A stretch of 64,000 nt of DNA from Sphingomonas desiccabilis (GTDB lineage Bacteria; Pseudomonadota; Alphaproteobacteria; Sphingomonadales; Sphingomonadaceae), in the NCBI RefSeq assembly GCF_004135605.1, contig NZ_SDPT01000001.1:248001-312000 (forward strand), read 5' to 3'. The position numbers were made by a program, and so were the translations under genes. The notes beneath the pieces are model-generated. The model had not been told where the DNA came from. It saw only the letters and a program-made list of their open reading frames with translations, and did not search any database. Numbering within the stretch: position 1 is the first letter of the stretch; each line of letters begins with the position of its first letter. This document shows positions 25,790-34,660 of this stretch, in pieces.

Positions 25790-26701
25790 ATGAGCGACGG
25801 GAATGAAGGGCGCCGGCTGCTGCCGCCGATGGCCGCGCTGAACAGCTTTGCGGCGGCGGCGCGGCTGGGCGGTTTCTCGCGCGCGGGCGAGGCGGTGGGG
25901 CTGACCCAGAGCGCGGTCAGCCGGCAGGTGGCGCTGCTGGAGGAATGGGTGCAGGCGCCGCTGTTCGACCGGGCTGGACGGCGGGTGACGCTGAACGCGC
26001 AGGGGCGCGCCTATGCCGCGGAGATTGCGCCGGCGCTGGAGCGTATCCGGCGGGCGACGGCGCGGGTTGCGGGCGGGCGGCCGACCAACACGCTCGACGT
26101 CGCGACGCTGCCGAGCTTCGGCATGCGCTGGCTGGCGCCGCGGCTGCCGCGGCTGACGGCGCGCCACCCGGAGCTGGTGGTGAACCTGGCGGCGCGCACC
26201 TATCCGCTGGAGATGGTGGAGGAGCGGTTCGATGCCGCGATTGACTTCGGCCGGCCGGCGTGGCCGGGGATGGTGCACGAGCTGCTGTTCCGCGAGGCGG
26301 CGATTCCGGTGTGCGCGCCCGCATGGCTGGAGAAGAACCCGATCCGGCAGCCGGCCGACTTCCTGGGCAAGCCGCTGCTGTTCCAGACGTCGCGCCGGGG
26401 GGCGTGGGACCAGTGGCTGCGGGTGGCGGGCGTGGAGGCGCCGCCGGTGCCGTCGGGACCCAGCTTCGAGCATTTCCTGATGCTGGCGCAGGCGGCCGCG
26501 GCCGGAGCGGGGGCGGCGCTGGTGCCGAGCTTCCTGATCGGGCCGGAGCTGGAAAGCGGCAGCCTGGTGTGTCCGCTCTCGATCCCGCTCACCAGCGACG
26601 ACGCCTATTATCTGGTGCGGCCCGAAGGCGTGGAGAACCCGGCGCTGGCGCGGTTCTGCGACTGGATCGTGGAGGAGGCGCGGGGGGCCGTAGCGGCGTG
26701 A
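25790..26701 (+). CDS. LysR-family transcriptional regulator (GcvA-like)
   Basis: About 303 residues. The N-terminal winged HTH (about 14-72) has LNSFAAAARLGGFSRAGEAV and LTQSAVSRQVALLEEWV. The C-terminal half is a periplasmic-binding-protein-like effector domain. The start is placed at ATG 25790, 10 nt after GGAG; a GTG at 25757 or a TTG at 25784 are alternatives. It is transcribed away from hglS with only 78 nt between starts. LysR proteins typically sit there and control the divergent operon, so it is the likely regulator of the hglS-ast genes. Confidence 0.88.
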   Translation: MSDGNEGRRLLPPMAALNSFAAAARLGGFSRAGEAVGLTQSAVSRQVALLEEWVQAPLFDRAGRRVTLNAQGRAYAAEIAPALERIRRATARVAGGRPTNTLDVATLPSFGMRWLAPRLPRLTARHPELVVNLAARTYPLEMVEERFDAAIDFGRPAWPGMVHELLFREAAIPVCAPAWLEKNPIRQPADFLGKPLLFQTSRRGAWDQWLRVAGVEAPPVPSGPSFEHFLMLAQAAAAGAGAALVPSFLIGPELESGSLVCPLSIPLTSDDAYYLVRPEGVENPALARFCDWIVEEARGAVAA

Positions 26702-26730
26702 GGGAGACTTTCGCCGAAGCGGTTCGGTGT

Positions 26731-26813
26731 ATCCCCGCGCAGGCGGGGATCCAGGGTCCGGCAGGGCAACGGGGGTTGGTGCGTGGGGCCCTGGACTCCC
26801 GCCTTCGCGGGAG
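26731..26813. repeat. Dispersed palindromic repeat, copy 4
   Basis: The hairpins ATCCCCGC-GCAG-GCGGGGAT (26731-26750) and CTCCCGC-CTTC-GCGGGAG (26796-26813) flank a longer pairing, CCAGGG (26751-26756) with CCCTGG (26789-26794). The element lies between the convergent LysR and AsnC genes. Confidence 0.75.
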
Positions 26814-26836
26814 CACGGGTGCTATGCCGGGCAGCG

Positions 26837-27268
26837 TCAGCGCTGGAGCTTGGTCGCGAGGATGACGGAGGAGGTGGTGCGCTCGACGCCCTCCAGCTCG
26901 CCGATCGCGTCGAGCAGGTCGTTGAGGCGGTTGACGTGGGGCGCTTCGACGATGGCGATCAGGTCGTATTCGCCCGAGATCGCGTAGAGGCCGGCGACCT
27001 CGGGCATGGTGACGAGCCGGTCCTGGGTGGCGTGGGTCGCCTTGGGGAACAGCTTGATCATGACATGGGCACGGATCAGGCGCCGGTCGTAATCCTCGCC
27101 CAGACGCACGGTGTAGCCGAGGATCGTTCCCTCCCGCTCCAGCCGCTCGATGCTGCTGTAGACGGCGGTGCGCGAGACGCCGAGCGCCGCCGCCAGTTCG
27201 GAGACGTTGCGCCGGGCGTCCTCGCGCAGGAGCGCGAGGAGCTGCGGGTCGATTTCCTCGGGCCGCAT
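26837..27268 (-). CDS. Lrp/AsnC-family regulator
   Basis: 143 residues: HTH (about 5-50, LLREDARRNVSELAAALGVS and RTAVYSSIERLEREG) and a C-terminal RAM ligand-binding domain (about 65-140, with VMIKLFP and GEYDLIAIVEAPHVN). Such proteins sense amino acids and control their catabolism or transport. ATG 27268 is 2 nt after the stop of the cyanophycinase gene, so the two form an operon. An amino-acid or dipeptide released from the peptidase substrate is a plausible effector. Confidence 0.9.
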   Translation of the reverse strand: MRPEEIDPQLLALLREDARRNVSELAAALGVSRTAVYSSIERLEREGTILGYTVRLGEDYDRRLIRAHVMIKLFPKATHATQDRLVTMPEVAGLYAISGEYDLIAIVEAPHVNRLNDLLDAIGELEGVERTTSSVILATKLQR

Positions 27269-27270
27269 GG

Positions 27271-28275
27271 TCAGCGCGGGCCGGGTGCGTCGCGCAGCAC
27301 GCCCCGCTCGACGCGGGCGATGCCCTCGAAGGCGGGGGCGGTGACGGCCAGGCGATCGAGGTCGAGCACGCTGTCGGGGCCGATGCCGGTCACGCGGACG
27401 CCAGCCCAGTCGAGCGGCTGGCCCGGCTGGAGGGTGGGGCGGGTGGTCGGCTGGACCAGCCACCCGTGGCCGCCGGGCGGCGACAGCAGCTGGGCGGTGC
27501 CGTCCGCCTCCACGCAGAGCGCGGCGCCCTCATCGACGCCGAGGCCGACGGCCTTCGGGTCCTTCTGTCGCGCCTTGGCGACGAAGGCGAACAGGCGGCC
27601 GAGCCGGTCGCGGCGGGCGAAGTGCGTGTCGGTGACGACATGGGCGAGGCGCGGCATGTGGAGGAAGCCGGTCACCAGCGTGACGGCGGGGCCGGCGGGG
27701 TCGGCGAGCGCTTCCTGGCTGTCGATGCTGCCGCCGTCCATCGCCCCATAGGCGGTGCCGCCCAGGATCGCGAGGCCGGCGCTGGTGCCGCCGATCGGGC
27801 GCCCCTTGCGGACATGGGCGTCGAGCGCACGGGCGACGGGCGTGTCCTTCCAGAAGCGGACGTAGTTGGCCTGGTCGCCGCCTGCGATGAAGATGCCGTC
27901 GGCGCGCGCCAGGATGTCGAGCACGCGCGCGTCGCTGGCGGCGACCCGGCTGCGGAAGACGAGCGTCTGGACCGAGGCGACGCCGCCGACCTGGTTGAAG
28001 ATCTCCTCGCCGGCCTCACCCTCTCCCGAGGCGCGCAGCACGACGATGTGGCCGTGGCCGGCGCGCTCGGCGAACCAGCGGAAGGCGCGATAGTCCCAGT
28101 CGCCGCCGCCGACCAGCATCAGCGCGGGCGCGGTGGCCGCGGGCGTCTTCGCGCTCCGGTCGCCAATTTCATAATAGCTGTAGCCGCCAGGTGCCGCCCA
28201 GGCGGACGCCGGCAGCAGCAGTGCCAGCAGCGCGAATGCGATCCGGGACCATGCCCCCCACGCCCCGCTTTTCAA
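27271..28275 (-). CDS. Exported cyanophycinase-like peptidase (S51)
   Basis: 334 residues. A signal peptide (cleavage about 28, ASAWA) is followed by a peptidase-S51 domain: LMLVGGGDWDY, FIAGGDQANYVRFW (Q135) and the nucleophile GGTSAGLAILGG with S165. Cyanophycinases hydrolyse cyanophycin (poly-aspartate with arginine or lysine side chains) to beta-Asp-Arg dipeptides. The exported form (CphE type) allows feeding on external polymer. The start is a TTG at 28275 with AGGAG 8 nt upstream. It diverges from a TonB receptor and is co-transcribed with an AsnC regulator. Other S51 members cleave alpha-aspartyl peptides, so the substrate is inferred. Confidence 0.82.
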   Translation of the reverse strand: MKSGAWGAWSRIAFALLALLLPASAWAAPGGYSYYEIGDRSAKTPAATAPALMLVGGGDWDYRAFRWFAERAGHGHIVVLRASGEGEAGEEIFNQVGGVASVQTLVFRSRVAASDARVLDILARADGIFIAGGDQANYVRFWKDTPVARALDAHVRKGRPIGGTSAGLAILGGTAYGAMDGGSIDSQEALADPAGPAVTLVTGFLHMPRLAHVVTDTHFARRDRLGRLFAFVAKARQKDPKAVGLGVDEGAALCVEADGTAQLLSPPGGHGWLVQPTTRPTLQPGQPLDWAGVRVTGIGPDSVLDLDRLAVTAPAFEGIARVERGVLRDAPGPR

Positions 28276-28369
28276 TTCGTTCGCTCCTGTCGAACATATT
28301 GCATTTTTATTGTTCCATTTTGGCTGGTTCTCCTGCCAATATGTCTTCGGGAATACCGGGGGTCAAATC

Positions 28370-31198
28370 ATGCGTACGAGTAAGGTGATCGCGATCGCGC
28401 TTGCGGGGGCAAGCGCCTGGGCGCTGCCGGGGATGGCGTCGGCGCAGACGATGACGAGCGATCAGAGCCTTCCCACGGAGGCCGGCGACACGGCGTCCGA
28501 GGGCGAAGTGGTCGTGCTGGGATCGCGTATCCCGCGTGTGTCGGGAGACGGGCCGGCGCCGGTGACGACGATCACCGCCGAGGACATTCTGCGCAACGGT
28601 TACCAGAGCGTGCCGGACGTGCTGCGCGCGATCACACAGAACGGCGGCGAGACCCAGAGCCAGCAGAGCGCGTCCGGCGCGGACTTCACGCCCGGCGCCC
28701 AGCAGGTGGACCTGCGCGGGCTCGGGCCGAACCATACGCTGGTGCTGGTGAACGGCCGCCGCATCGCCGACTTCCCGCTGCCGTTCAACGGCAACAGCAA
28801 CTTCACCGACATCTCGAACATCCCGGTGGGGCTGATCGAGCGGGTCGAGATCCTGAGCGGCAGCGCGTCGGCCATCTATGGTTCGGACGCGATCTCGGGC
28901 GTGGTGAACTTCCAGCTCAAGTCCAAGCCCGACGGCACGCGGATCGATTATCGCTATGGCGCGACGGAGCGGGGCGGCGGGTCTTCGCACCGGCTGAGCG
29001 TGACCACCGGCTGGGAGACCGGCGACTTCCACGGCGTGTTCGGAGTCGAGGCGCTCGATCAGCAGCCGCTGTGGGCGTACGAGCGCAAGATCCAGGATTC
29101 GACGCAGGACGACCCCACCGGGCCGCTCGCGCGGCGCACCTTCCTGCGCGCCGACGAATATCTCTACTACATCGATCCGGGGAAGGCGACGTGCGACCGG
29201 CTGTCCGGCCTGAACGGCGGCAGCACCTATCATGCCGTGCGACCGGGGCGGGACACGATCGACGGCGACGGCTATTTCTGCGGCAGCGACACGTCGATCG
29301 GCTATGGCACGATCCTGTCCAAGCGGCGCTCCGTCAGCGCCTATGGATCGATGGGCTATACGCTCAACGACCAGGCCGAGCTGTTCCTGGATTTTCAGGC
29401 GAGCTATTCCAAACTCAGCCTGTTCCGCGACGTGCTCGACTGGTTCTACGTGGCGCCCGACGGGAACGAGGAGGGCACCTTCTTCAACCCGAACCACCTG
29501 AGCCCCGACCAGACCTATAGCGGGCTGCAGCTGGACAACTGGACGCGCCAGTTCACGCCCGAGGAGATGGGCGGGCTGAGCGCGGGCATGACCCGCAACC
29601 GCTCCACGACTTTCAACGTGACGCCGGGCCTGAAGGGCCGGTTCGGCGACAACAAATGGGGCTATGAGTTCAGCGTCAACCACGCCGAATACCAGTCGCG
29701 CGTGTCGTTCCCGCAGGTCGTGATCGACAAGGCCAACGCCTTCTTCCTGGGCCCGCAGGTGGGCGTCGACCCGGAGACGGGCTATGCCGAGTTCGATGCC
29801 GATCCGACGCGGCTCTACACGCCGCTGACGCCGGGCGAGTATCGCTCGATCACCGCCAATTCCATCTATCGTCCCAAATCCTGGGTGACCAACGTGGCGG
29901 CGACGGTGAACACCACCGAGCTGTTCCGCCTGCCCGGCGGCGCCGCCGGCTTCGCCTTCACCGCGGAGGCAGGCAGCCAGGGCTACAACCTGCGGCCGGA
30001 CCCGCTGGCGCTGACCCAATATTATGTCGGGCTGGTCGATTCCGACGGCCGGGGCAAGCGCAGCCACTGGGGCACGGGCGGCGAGCTGCGGCTGCCGGTG
30101 CTGTCGTTCGTGGAGCTCGACCTGGCCGGCCGCTACGACCATTATTCCTTTGCGGGCAACGGCTTCGGCAAGTTCACCTACAACCTGGGCGCGGTGGTGC
30201 GGCCGACGAGCGCGCTGGTGCTGCGCAGCGCCTATGGCACCGGCTTCCGCGCGCCGGACCTCAACTATGTGTTCCGCGGGCCGGGCAACACCCACCCGTC
30301 GGCAACCGATTACTATCTGTGCCGGACCGAGCCGGACCAGCCGGAGGACATTTCCGACTGCGACTATGCCGACGAGGGCATCGTTTCCCGCCGTTCGGGC
30401 AATCGCGACCTGAAGCCGGAGACCTCCAAGTCGCTCAACGCGGGCGTGATGTGGCAGCCGCGGCGCTGGTTCGACATGTCGGTCGACTATTTCCGGGTCG
30501 CGATGAAGAACCAGGTGCTCGACATGAGCATCGACAACCTGCTGCGCGACGAGGCGGATTGCCGTATCGGCCAGACCGCGGCCGGATCGCCGGTGGACGG
30601 CAGCTCGCCGACCTGCCTGGACGCGCTGGCGCGGGTCCAGCGCTATTCGGGCGGCGCGCTCGACGGGCAGCTGCAGGGCGTCTCCATCAACCCGATCAAC
30701 GTCGCGGAGGAGACCACCGACGGCATCGACGTGGCCGCGCACATCCGCGTGCCGACCGCGCAGGCCGGCAATTTCGCGCTGCGGGTGAACTACACCTATG
30801 TGCTGAACCACACGATCCGCCAGTATCCGGGCGATCCGAAGATCAGCAAGCTCGACTATGACAGCGACTATGACATCCCGCGCGACAAGGGCACGGCGAG
30901 CCTGACCTGGGATCTCGAGCGCTTCTCGACCACGCTGACCGGCCAGCGGCTGGGCAAGCTCCCCAACTACGACCAGGATGGCTACATCAAGGCGAGCTAC
31001 CTGTTCAATCTGTCGGCGCAGTACAGCTTCACCGACCGGCTGCGCCTGTCGGGCACGATCAACAACCTGTTCGACCAGGATCCGATCAAGGACCGGACCT
31101 ATGGTTCCTACCCCTATTACGACATCTCGTGGTTCGATGCGGTGGGCCGCAGCTTCTATGCGCAGCTGACGTACAAGATGGGGGGTGCGAAGCTGTGA
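28370..31198 (+). CDS. TonB-dependent receptor (peptide/oligomer uptake candidate)
   Basis: 942 residues. Signal peptide (cleavage about 26, GMASAQ). Plug domain about 55-180, with VVVLGSRIPR, QQVDLRGLGPNHTLVLVNGRR and IERVEILSGSASAIYGSDAISGVVNF. A 22-strand barrel follows. It imports scarce ligands across the outer membrane using TonB energy. The chain ends in KMGGAKL, not in the usual aromatic residue. It starts at ATG 28370; a TTG-start cyanophycinase diverges from it 95 nt away. Its stop overlaps the M20 peptidase start, which points to import and hydrolysis of a peptide-like substrate. Confidence 0.92.
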   Translation: MRTSKVIAIALAGASAWALPGMASAQTMTSDQSLPTEAGDTASEGEVVVLGSRIPRVSGDGPAPVTTITAEDILRNGYQSVPDVLRAITQNGGETQSQQSASGADFTPGAQQVDLRGLGPNHTLVLVNGRRIADFPLPFNGNSNFTDISNIPVGLIERVEILSGSASAIYGSDAISGVVNFQLKSKPDGTRIDYRYGATERGGGSSHRLSVTTGWETGDFHGVFGVEALDQQPLWAYERKIQDSTQDDPTGPLARRTFLRADEYLYYIDPGKATCDRLSGLNGGSTYHAVRPGRDTIDGDGYFCGSDTSIGYGTILSKRRSVSAYGSMGYTLNDQAELFLDFQASYSKLSLFRDVLDWFYVAPDGNEEGTFFNPNHLSPDQTYSGLQLDNWTRQFTPEEMGGLSAGMTRNRSTTFNVTPGLKGRFGDNKWGYEFSVNHAEYQSRVSFPQVVIDKANAFFLGPQVGVDPETGYAEFDADPTRLYTPLTPGEYRSITANSIYRPKSWVTNVAATVNTTELFRLPGGAAGFAFTAEAGSQGYNLRPDPLALTQYYVGLVDSDGRGKRSHWGTGGELRLPVLSFVELDLAGRYDHYSFAGNGFGKFTYNLGAVVRPTSALVLRSAYGTGFRAPDLNYVFRGPGNTHPSATDYYLCRTEPDQPEDISDCDYADEGIVSRRSGNRDLKPETSKSLNAGVMWQPRRWFDMSVDYFRVAMKNQVLDMSIDNLLRDEADCRIGQTAAGSPVDGSSPTCLDALARVQRYSGGALDGQLQGVSINPINVAEETTDGIDVAAHIRVPTAQAGNFALRVNYTYVLNHTIRQYPGDPKISKLDYDSDYDIPRDKGTASLTWDLERFSTTLTGQRLGKLPNYDQDGYIKASYLFNLSAQYSFTDRLRLSGTINNLFDQDPIKDRTYGSYPYYDISWFDAVGRSFYAQLTYKMGGAKL

Positions 31199-32517
31199 TG
31201 CGGATGCGGGCGACGGCGCTGGCGGGCGCGCTGTTCCTGGCGGCGTCGGCACCGGCGCTTGCCCAGGGGCTGTCGCGTGCCGAGACGGTGATGGGGCAGA
31301 CGGTCGACGCCGAATATGAGCGCTCGGTCGCCCTGCTCGGCCGGCTGGTGGACCAGAACAGCGGCACGCTGAACCTGGACGGCGTGACCAGGGTCGGCGC
31401 GATGATGCGCGCCGAGCTGGAGCCGCTGGGCTTCACCGTCGAGTGGAAGCCGATGGCCGCGGTGCAGCGCGCCGGCCACCTGGTGGCGGTGCATGCCGGC
31501 AGGCCGGGCGGCAAGCGCATCCTGCTGATCGGCCACCTCGACACGGTGTTCGAGCCGAGCTCGCCCTTCCAGAAGTTCGTGCGCAAGGGCGACAAGGCCG
31601 AAGGGCCGGGCGCGGGCGACGACAAGGGCGGCATGGTCGTGATCGTGGCGGCGCTTCGGGCGATGCAGGCGGCGGGCACGCTGAAGGACGCCAACATCGA
31701 GATCGTCCTGACCGGCGACGAGGAGGATGCCGGCAGCCCGCACCGCATTTCCCGCGCGGACCTGATCGCGGCGGGCAGGCGTGCCGACGTGGCGCTCGAC
31801 TTCGAGGGGCTGGTGACGGAGGGCGGGCGCGACATGGGCTCGATCGCCCGGCGCTCGGTCACCGACTGGCGGATTACCGCCACGGGCAGGACCGGGCATT
31901 CGTCGCTGATCTTCACGCCCGATCTGGGCGACGGGGCGATCCACGAGCTGGTGCGCATCCTGGCGGCGTTCCGCGAGGAACTGCCGGAGCCGAACCTGAC
32001 CTTCAACCCGGGCGTGATCGCCGGCGGGGCGACGGCGAGCATCGACGAGAGCGGCAATGCGGCGGCCGCCGGCAAGACCAACATCATCGCGCGCACCGCA
32101 GTTGCGACCGGCGACTTCCGGACGCTGAGCGAGGAGCAGACCGCGCGGGTGCGCGGCAAGATGGAGGCGATCGTCGCCGCCCATGCGCCCGGCACCGATG
32201 CGAAGATCGAGTTCGGCGAGGGCTATCCGGCGATGGCCCCGACGGCGGGCAACACGGCGCTGCTGGCGGCACTCAATGCCGTCAACCGCGACCTGAAGCT
32301 GCCCGAGATGCCGCCGCTCGATCCGCTCAAGCGCGGGGCGGGCGACATCTCGTTCGTGGCGAACGACGTCGACAGCCTGGCGGGGCTGGGGACCGACAGC
32401 AGCGGCGACCATGCGCCGGGCGAGACGGTCGACCTGGCGAGCATCCGCCGCCAGGCCAAGCGCGCGGCGATCCTGATCTCCCGGCTGGCGAGCGAACGGG
32501 AGGGGGCCGGACGCTAG
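31198..32517 (+). CDS. Exported M20-family metallopeptidase
   Basis: 439 residues. Signal peptide (cleavage about 23, APALAQ). Dizinc M20 motifs are visible: LIGHLDTVFE, GPGAGDDKGGM, LTGDEEDAGS and a late SGDHAPGE histidine. A dimerisation lid domain lies about 210-330. The glutamate-carboxypeptidase/CPG2-like branch removes C-terminal residues in the periplasm. ATG overlaps the stop of the TonB receptor gene (TGATG), so hydrolysis is coupled to uptake. With an exported cyanophycinase opposite, it is a candidate dipeptidase for the imported product. Confidence 0.9.
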   Translation: MRMRATALAGALFLAASAPALAQGLSRAETVMGQTVDAEYERSVALLGRLVDQNSGTLNLDGVTRVGAMMRAELEPLGFTVEWKPMAAVQRAGHLVAVHAGRPGGKRILLIGHLDTVFEPSSPFQKFVRKGDKAEGPGAGDDKGGMVVIVAALRAMQAAGTLKDANIEIVLTGDEEDAGSPHRISRADLIAAGRRADVALDFEGLVTEGGRDMGSIARRSVTDWRITATGRTGHSSLIFTPDLGDGAIHELVRILAAFREELPEPNLTFNPGVIAGGATASIDESGNAAAAGKTNIIARTAVATGDFRTLSEEQTARVRGKMEAIVAAHAPGTDAKIEFGEGYPAMAPTAGNTALLAALNAVNRDLKLPEMPPLDPLKRGAGDISFVANDVDSLAGLGTDSSGDHAPGETVDLASIRRQAKRAAILISRLASEREGAGR

Positions 32518-32559
32518 CCGCCGTGGAGGCGGATCGCGTGGCCGAGGGGATGCGGCGGC

Positions 32560-32867
32560 AAGGCCGCACAGGGGGCGGCCACGCGATCCGCAGAACCGGT
32601 CGAGGACCCGCCGTCCGCGCCGCCTTCGCGGGCCTTGCGCTCGATGCCGCGCTGGCGGACCGCGACGCCGAGCCATGGTGCGGGGTCCTGATCGTCAACC
32701 TGGCGTCCGGGGACATCGTCGAGTGGATCAAGCTCGACGGCTTCATCACCGAACTGTTCGATGTGGCGGTGATGCCAGGGGTGGTCTGCCCGATGTCGAT
32801 CGGACCCGATGCGCCGGAGATGCGCTCCACGATCTCGTTCGAGCGGGAGATCGCACCGCTTTCGTGA
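32560..32867 (+). pseudogene. C-terminal remnant of a TIGR03032/DUF4915 protein
   Basis: In one frame the stretch encodes FAGLALDAALADRDAEPWCG, then GDIVEWIKLDGFITELFDVA and VMPGVVCPMSIGPDAPEMRS, ending at TGA 32867. This closely resembles the last 85 or so residues of the TIGR03032 (DUF4915) family. No start codon, ribosome site or upstream homology is present. The frame upstream is merely open antisense-type sequence over the M20 gene. It therefore looks like a decayed gene fragment. The family identification is from memory of the C-terminal pattern. Confidence 0.6.
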
Positions 32868-32919
32868 GCCCCGCCACCCGCCGGGGAGGCGGGGCGCGGC
32901 CGGGGGAGCGTCCCGCGTC

Positions 32920-32944
32920 CCGCGTCCGGCTCCTGCGGACGCGG
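32920..32944. terminator. Hairpin between remnant and VOC gene
   Basis: CCGCGTCCG (32920-32928) pairs with CGGACGCGG (32936-32944) over a 7-nt loop, just past the convergent VOC gene stop (32962). A second GC hairpin (CCCCGCC/GGCGGGG) lies near 32873-32898. Confidence 0.55.
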
Positions 32945-32961
32945 GGGAGGGGCGTGCGTGC

Positions 32962-33408
32962 TTACGGCGCCGCCTTGCCCCCGTCGTCGCTCACCTCCAG
33001 CCAGTACCCGTCCGGGTCTTGCACATAGATCTGGCGCACGCCGTCGAACCGGGTCTGCATGGTGTGCGGGTCGCCGGCGAGATTGGTCCAGGGCATGCCG
33101 TGGCGATCGAGCCATGCCGTAAGGACCTCCAGACGCTCGACGTGGAGGGCCAGGTGCTCCATCCGATTGGACGGCTTTCGTCCGGTCCGCCCGTCGAGGA
33201 TGTGGAGCAGCACGCCGTTGCCGAGGTCCAGCCAGCGCCGGTTCTTGAGCGGGGTGGGCACGAGCTTCAGCCCGAAGGCATCGCGGTAGAAGGCGGCGCT
33301 GCGATCGATGTCCGCGGCCTGGATCGCGACGTGCTCCATCCGCGCGCCCGTGCCGCCCGGCGCCTGCGCTGCCGCGCCGAGAAAGAGCAGGATGGGCAAG
33401 AGGACCAT
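32962..33408 (-). CDS. VOC-family (glyoxalase-like) protein, probably exported
   Basis: 148 residues. A hydrophobic N-terminus (MVLLPILLFLGAAAQA) looks like a signal peptide, which is unusual for this fold. The VOC domain follows: MEHVAIQAADIDRSAAFYRD, LLHILDGR, EHLALHVERLE and IYVQDPDGYWLEVSD. Ligands H (MEHVAI), H (EHLAL) and E (WLEVSD) would bind a divalent metal. The role is unknown. ATG 33408 lies 38 nt downstream of the MFS gene stop, so it may be the tail of that operon. Confidence 0.8.
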   Translation of the reverse strand: MVLLPILLFLGAAAQAPGGTGARMEHVAIQAADIDRSAAFYRDAFGLKLVPTPLKNRRWLDLGNGVLLHILDGRTGRKPSNRMEHLALHVERLEVLTAWLDRHGMPWTNLAGDPHTMQTRFDGVRQIYVQDPDGYWLEVSDDGGKAAP

Positions 33409-33445
33409 GGGCTATTCTCCGGAAAAAGAGGCACGCGAAGAAACA

Positions 33446-34660
33446 CTATGCACGGGCTCGCGTGGAGCTGCGCCGAAGCCACTGGACGAGGCAAAGGGCG
33501 AGAAGCGCGCAAACGGCCGCCGCGGCGAACGGGGCTGCAAAGGTCGACCGCTCGGCCAGCGCGCCTGCCAGCGGCCCCGCGAGGCCCAGGGCAAGGTCCA
33601 CGAACAGCGCAAAGGCGCCGATCGCCGCGCCCCGGCTTTGCGGCGGCACCCTTTCGATGACGAGGACGCCGAGCGCGGGAAAGATCATTGCAAAGCCGAA
33701 GCCGGTGATGGCGGCGCCGGCGACTGCGGATGCAGGGTCGTTGGACAGGCAGATCAGCAGAAGGCCGCCGATCTCCAGGGCGAGCGACCGTGCGGCGATC
33801 CGGAGTCCGGTCCCGCTCGTGACGCCGGAGGCGAAGAGCAGGCGGGATGCGACAAAGGCGCAGCCGAACGCGGTGAAGGCCATCCAGCCGTCCTGCCAGC
33901 CGGACGCTACGAAGAAGAGGGTGATGAAGGTCGTCACCACGCCAAAGCCCATCGTCGCCAGTGCCAGCGCCGCGCCGAGGGGAAGAACGCGGGTGAACAC
34001 CCGGCGCATCGGCAACCGAAGCGCAGCCGGCGCCCGCGTCGCCGGCTGTGGCCGGGCAAGCGCATAGCCGGCCACACCGGTGAACAGCATGACCGCGGCG
34101 AGGAGGGTGAAGCCGCCGATGCCCTGGACCAGCACCCCGATCGGCGCCCCCGCGGCGATCGCCCCATAGGTCGCGATCCCGTTCCAGGAGATCATGCGAG
34201 CGGCACTGGCATCCCCGACCCGCAGGATCCCCCACACCATCGCACTGGTGCTGACAAGACTTTCGCCGACGCCGAGGAGCATTCGTCCGACCACGACGAT
34301 GCCGAGCGCCATGCCGGACGAGGAGAGCTGGAAGGCGAGGATCGTCGCAAGGCCGCTGGCTGCACAGCACAGAAAGCCGAGCAGCACGCCGCAGCGCGGC
34401 CCCGAGCGGTCGATCATGGGGCCGACCAGCCCCCGGCTGATGGTGGTCGCAAGATATTGTGCGGAGACGACCAGTCCGGCGACCGTCGGGCCGAAGCCGG
34501 CACGCACCGTCCAGACGGGCAACACCGCCAGCGGGAGACCGACGGCGAGATACGCTAGCGCCGTGTACCCCGCGCACGCCAGGACGCCGGGCCCCCGGGG
34601 GCGGGGCGTCGCCCGATGCGGCTCGGCGCCGTGATTGCCGGGCCGCCGCTCCCCGCTCAC
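33446..34660 (-). CDS. MFS transporter (YhhS/YfcJ-like)
   Basis: 404 residues with 12 predicted membrane helices. The MFS loop 2-3 motif reads GLVGPMIDRSGPR and a GRMLLGVGES element lies in TM4. The start is GTG 34660, whose GTGA overlaps the stop of the preceding MFS gene, so both are co-translated. The reading frame is open far upstream, through the neighbouring genes, which is a GC artefact. Substrate unknown; the operon suggests a sugar derivative or its efflux. Confidence 0.85.
   Translation of the reverse strand: MSGERRPGNHGAEPHRATPRPRGPGVLACAGYTALAYLAVGLPLAVLPVWTVRAGFGPTVAGLVVSAQYLATTISRGLVGPMIDRSGPRCGVLLGFLCCAASGLATILAFQLSSSGMALGIVVVGRMLLGVGESLVSTSAMVWGILRVGDASAARMISWNGIATYGAIAAGAPIGVLVQGIGGFTLLAAVMLFTGVAGYALARPQPATRAPAALRLPMRRVFTRVLPLGAALALATMGFGVVTTFITLFFVASGWQDGWMAFTAFGCAFVASRLLFASGVTSGTGLRIAARSLALEIGGLLLICLSNDPASAVAGAAITGFGFAMIFPALGVLVIERVPPQSRGAAIGAFALFVDLALGLAGPLAGALAERSTFAAPFAAAAVCALLALCLVQWLRRSSTRARA

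Noticed and set aside
28307..31252. A 981-residue open frame antisense to the TonB receptor
   Set aside because: Rich in Arg, Ala, Val and His with no domain pattern; it is the mirror of a high-GC gene whose sense product is clearly a TonB receptor.
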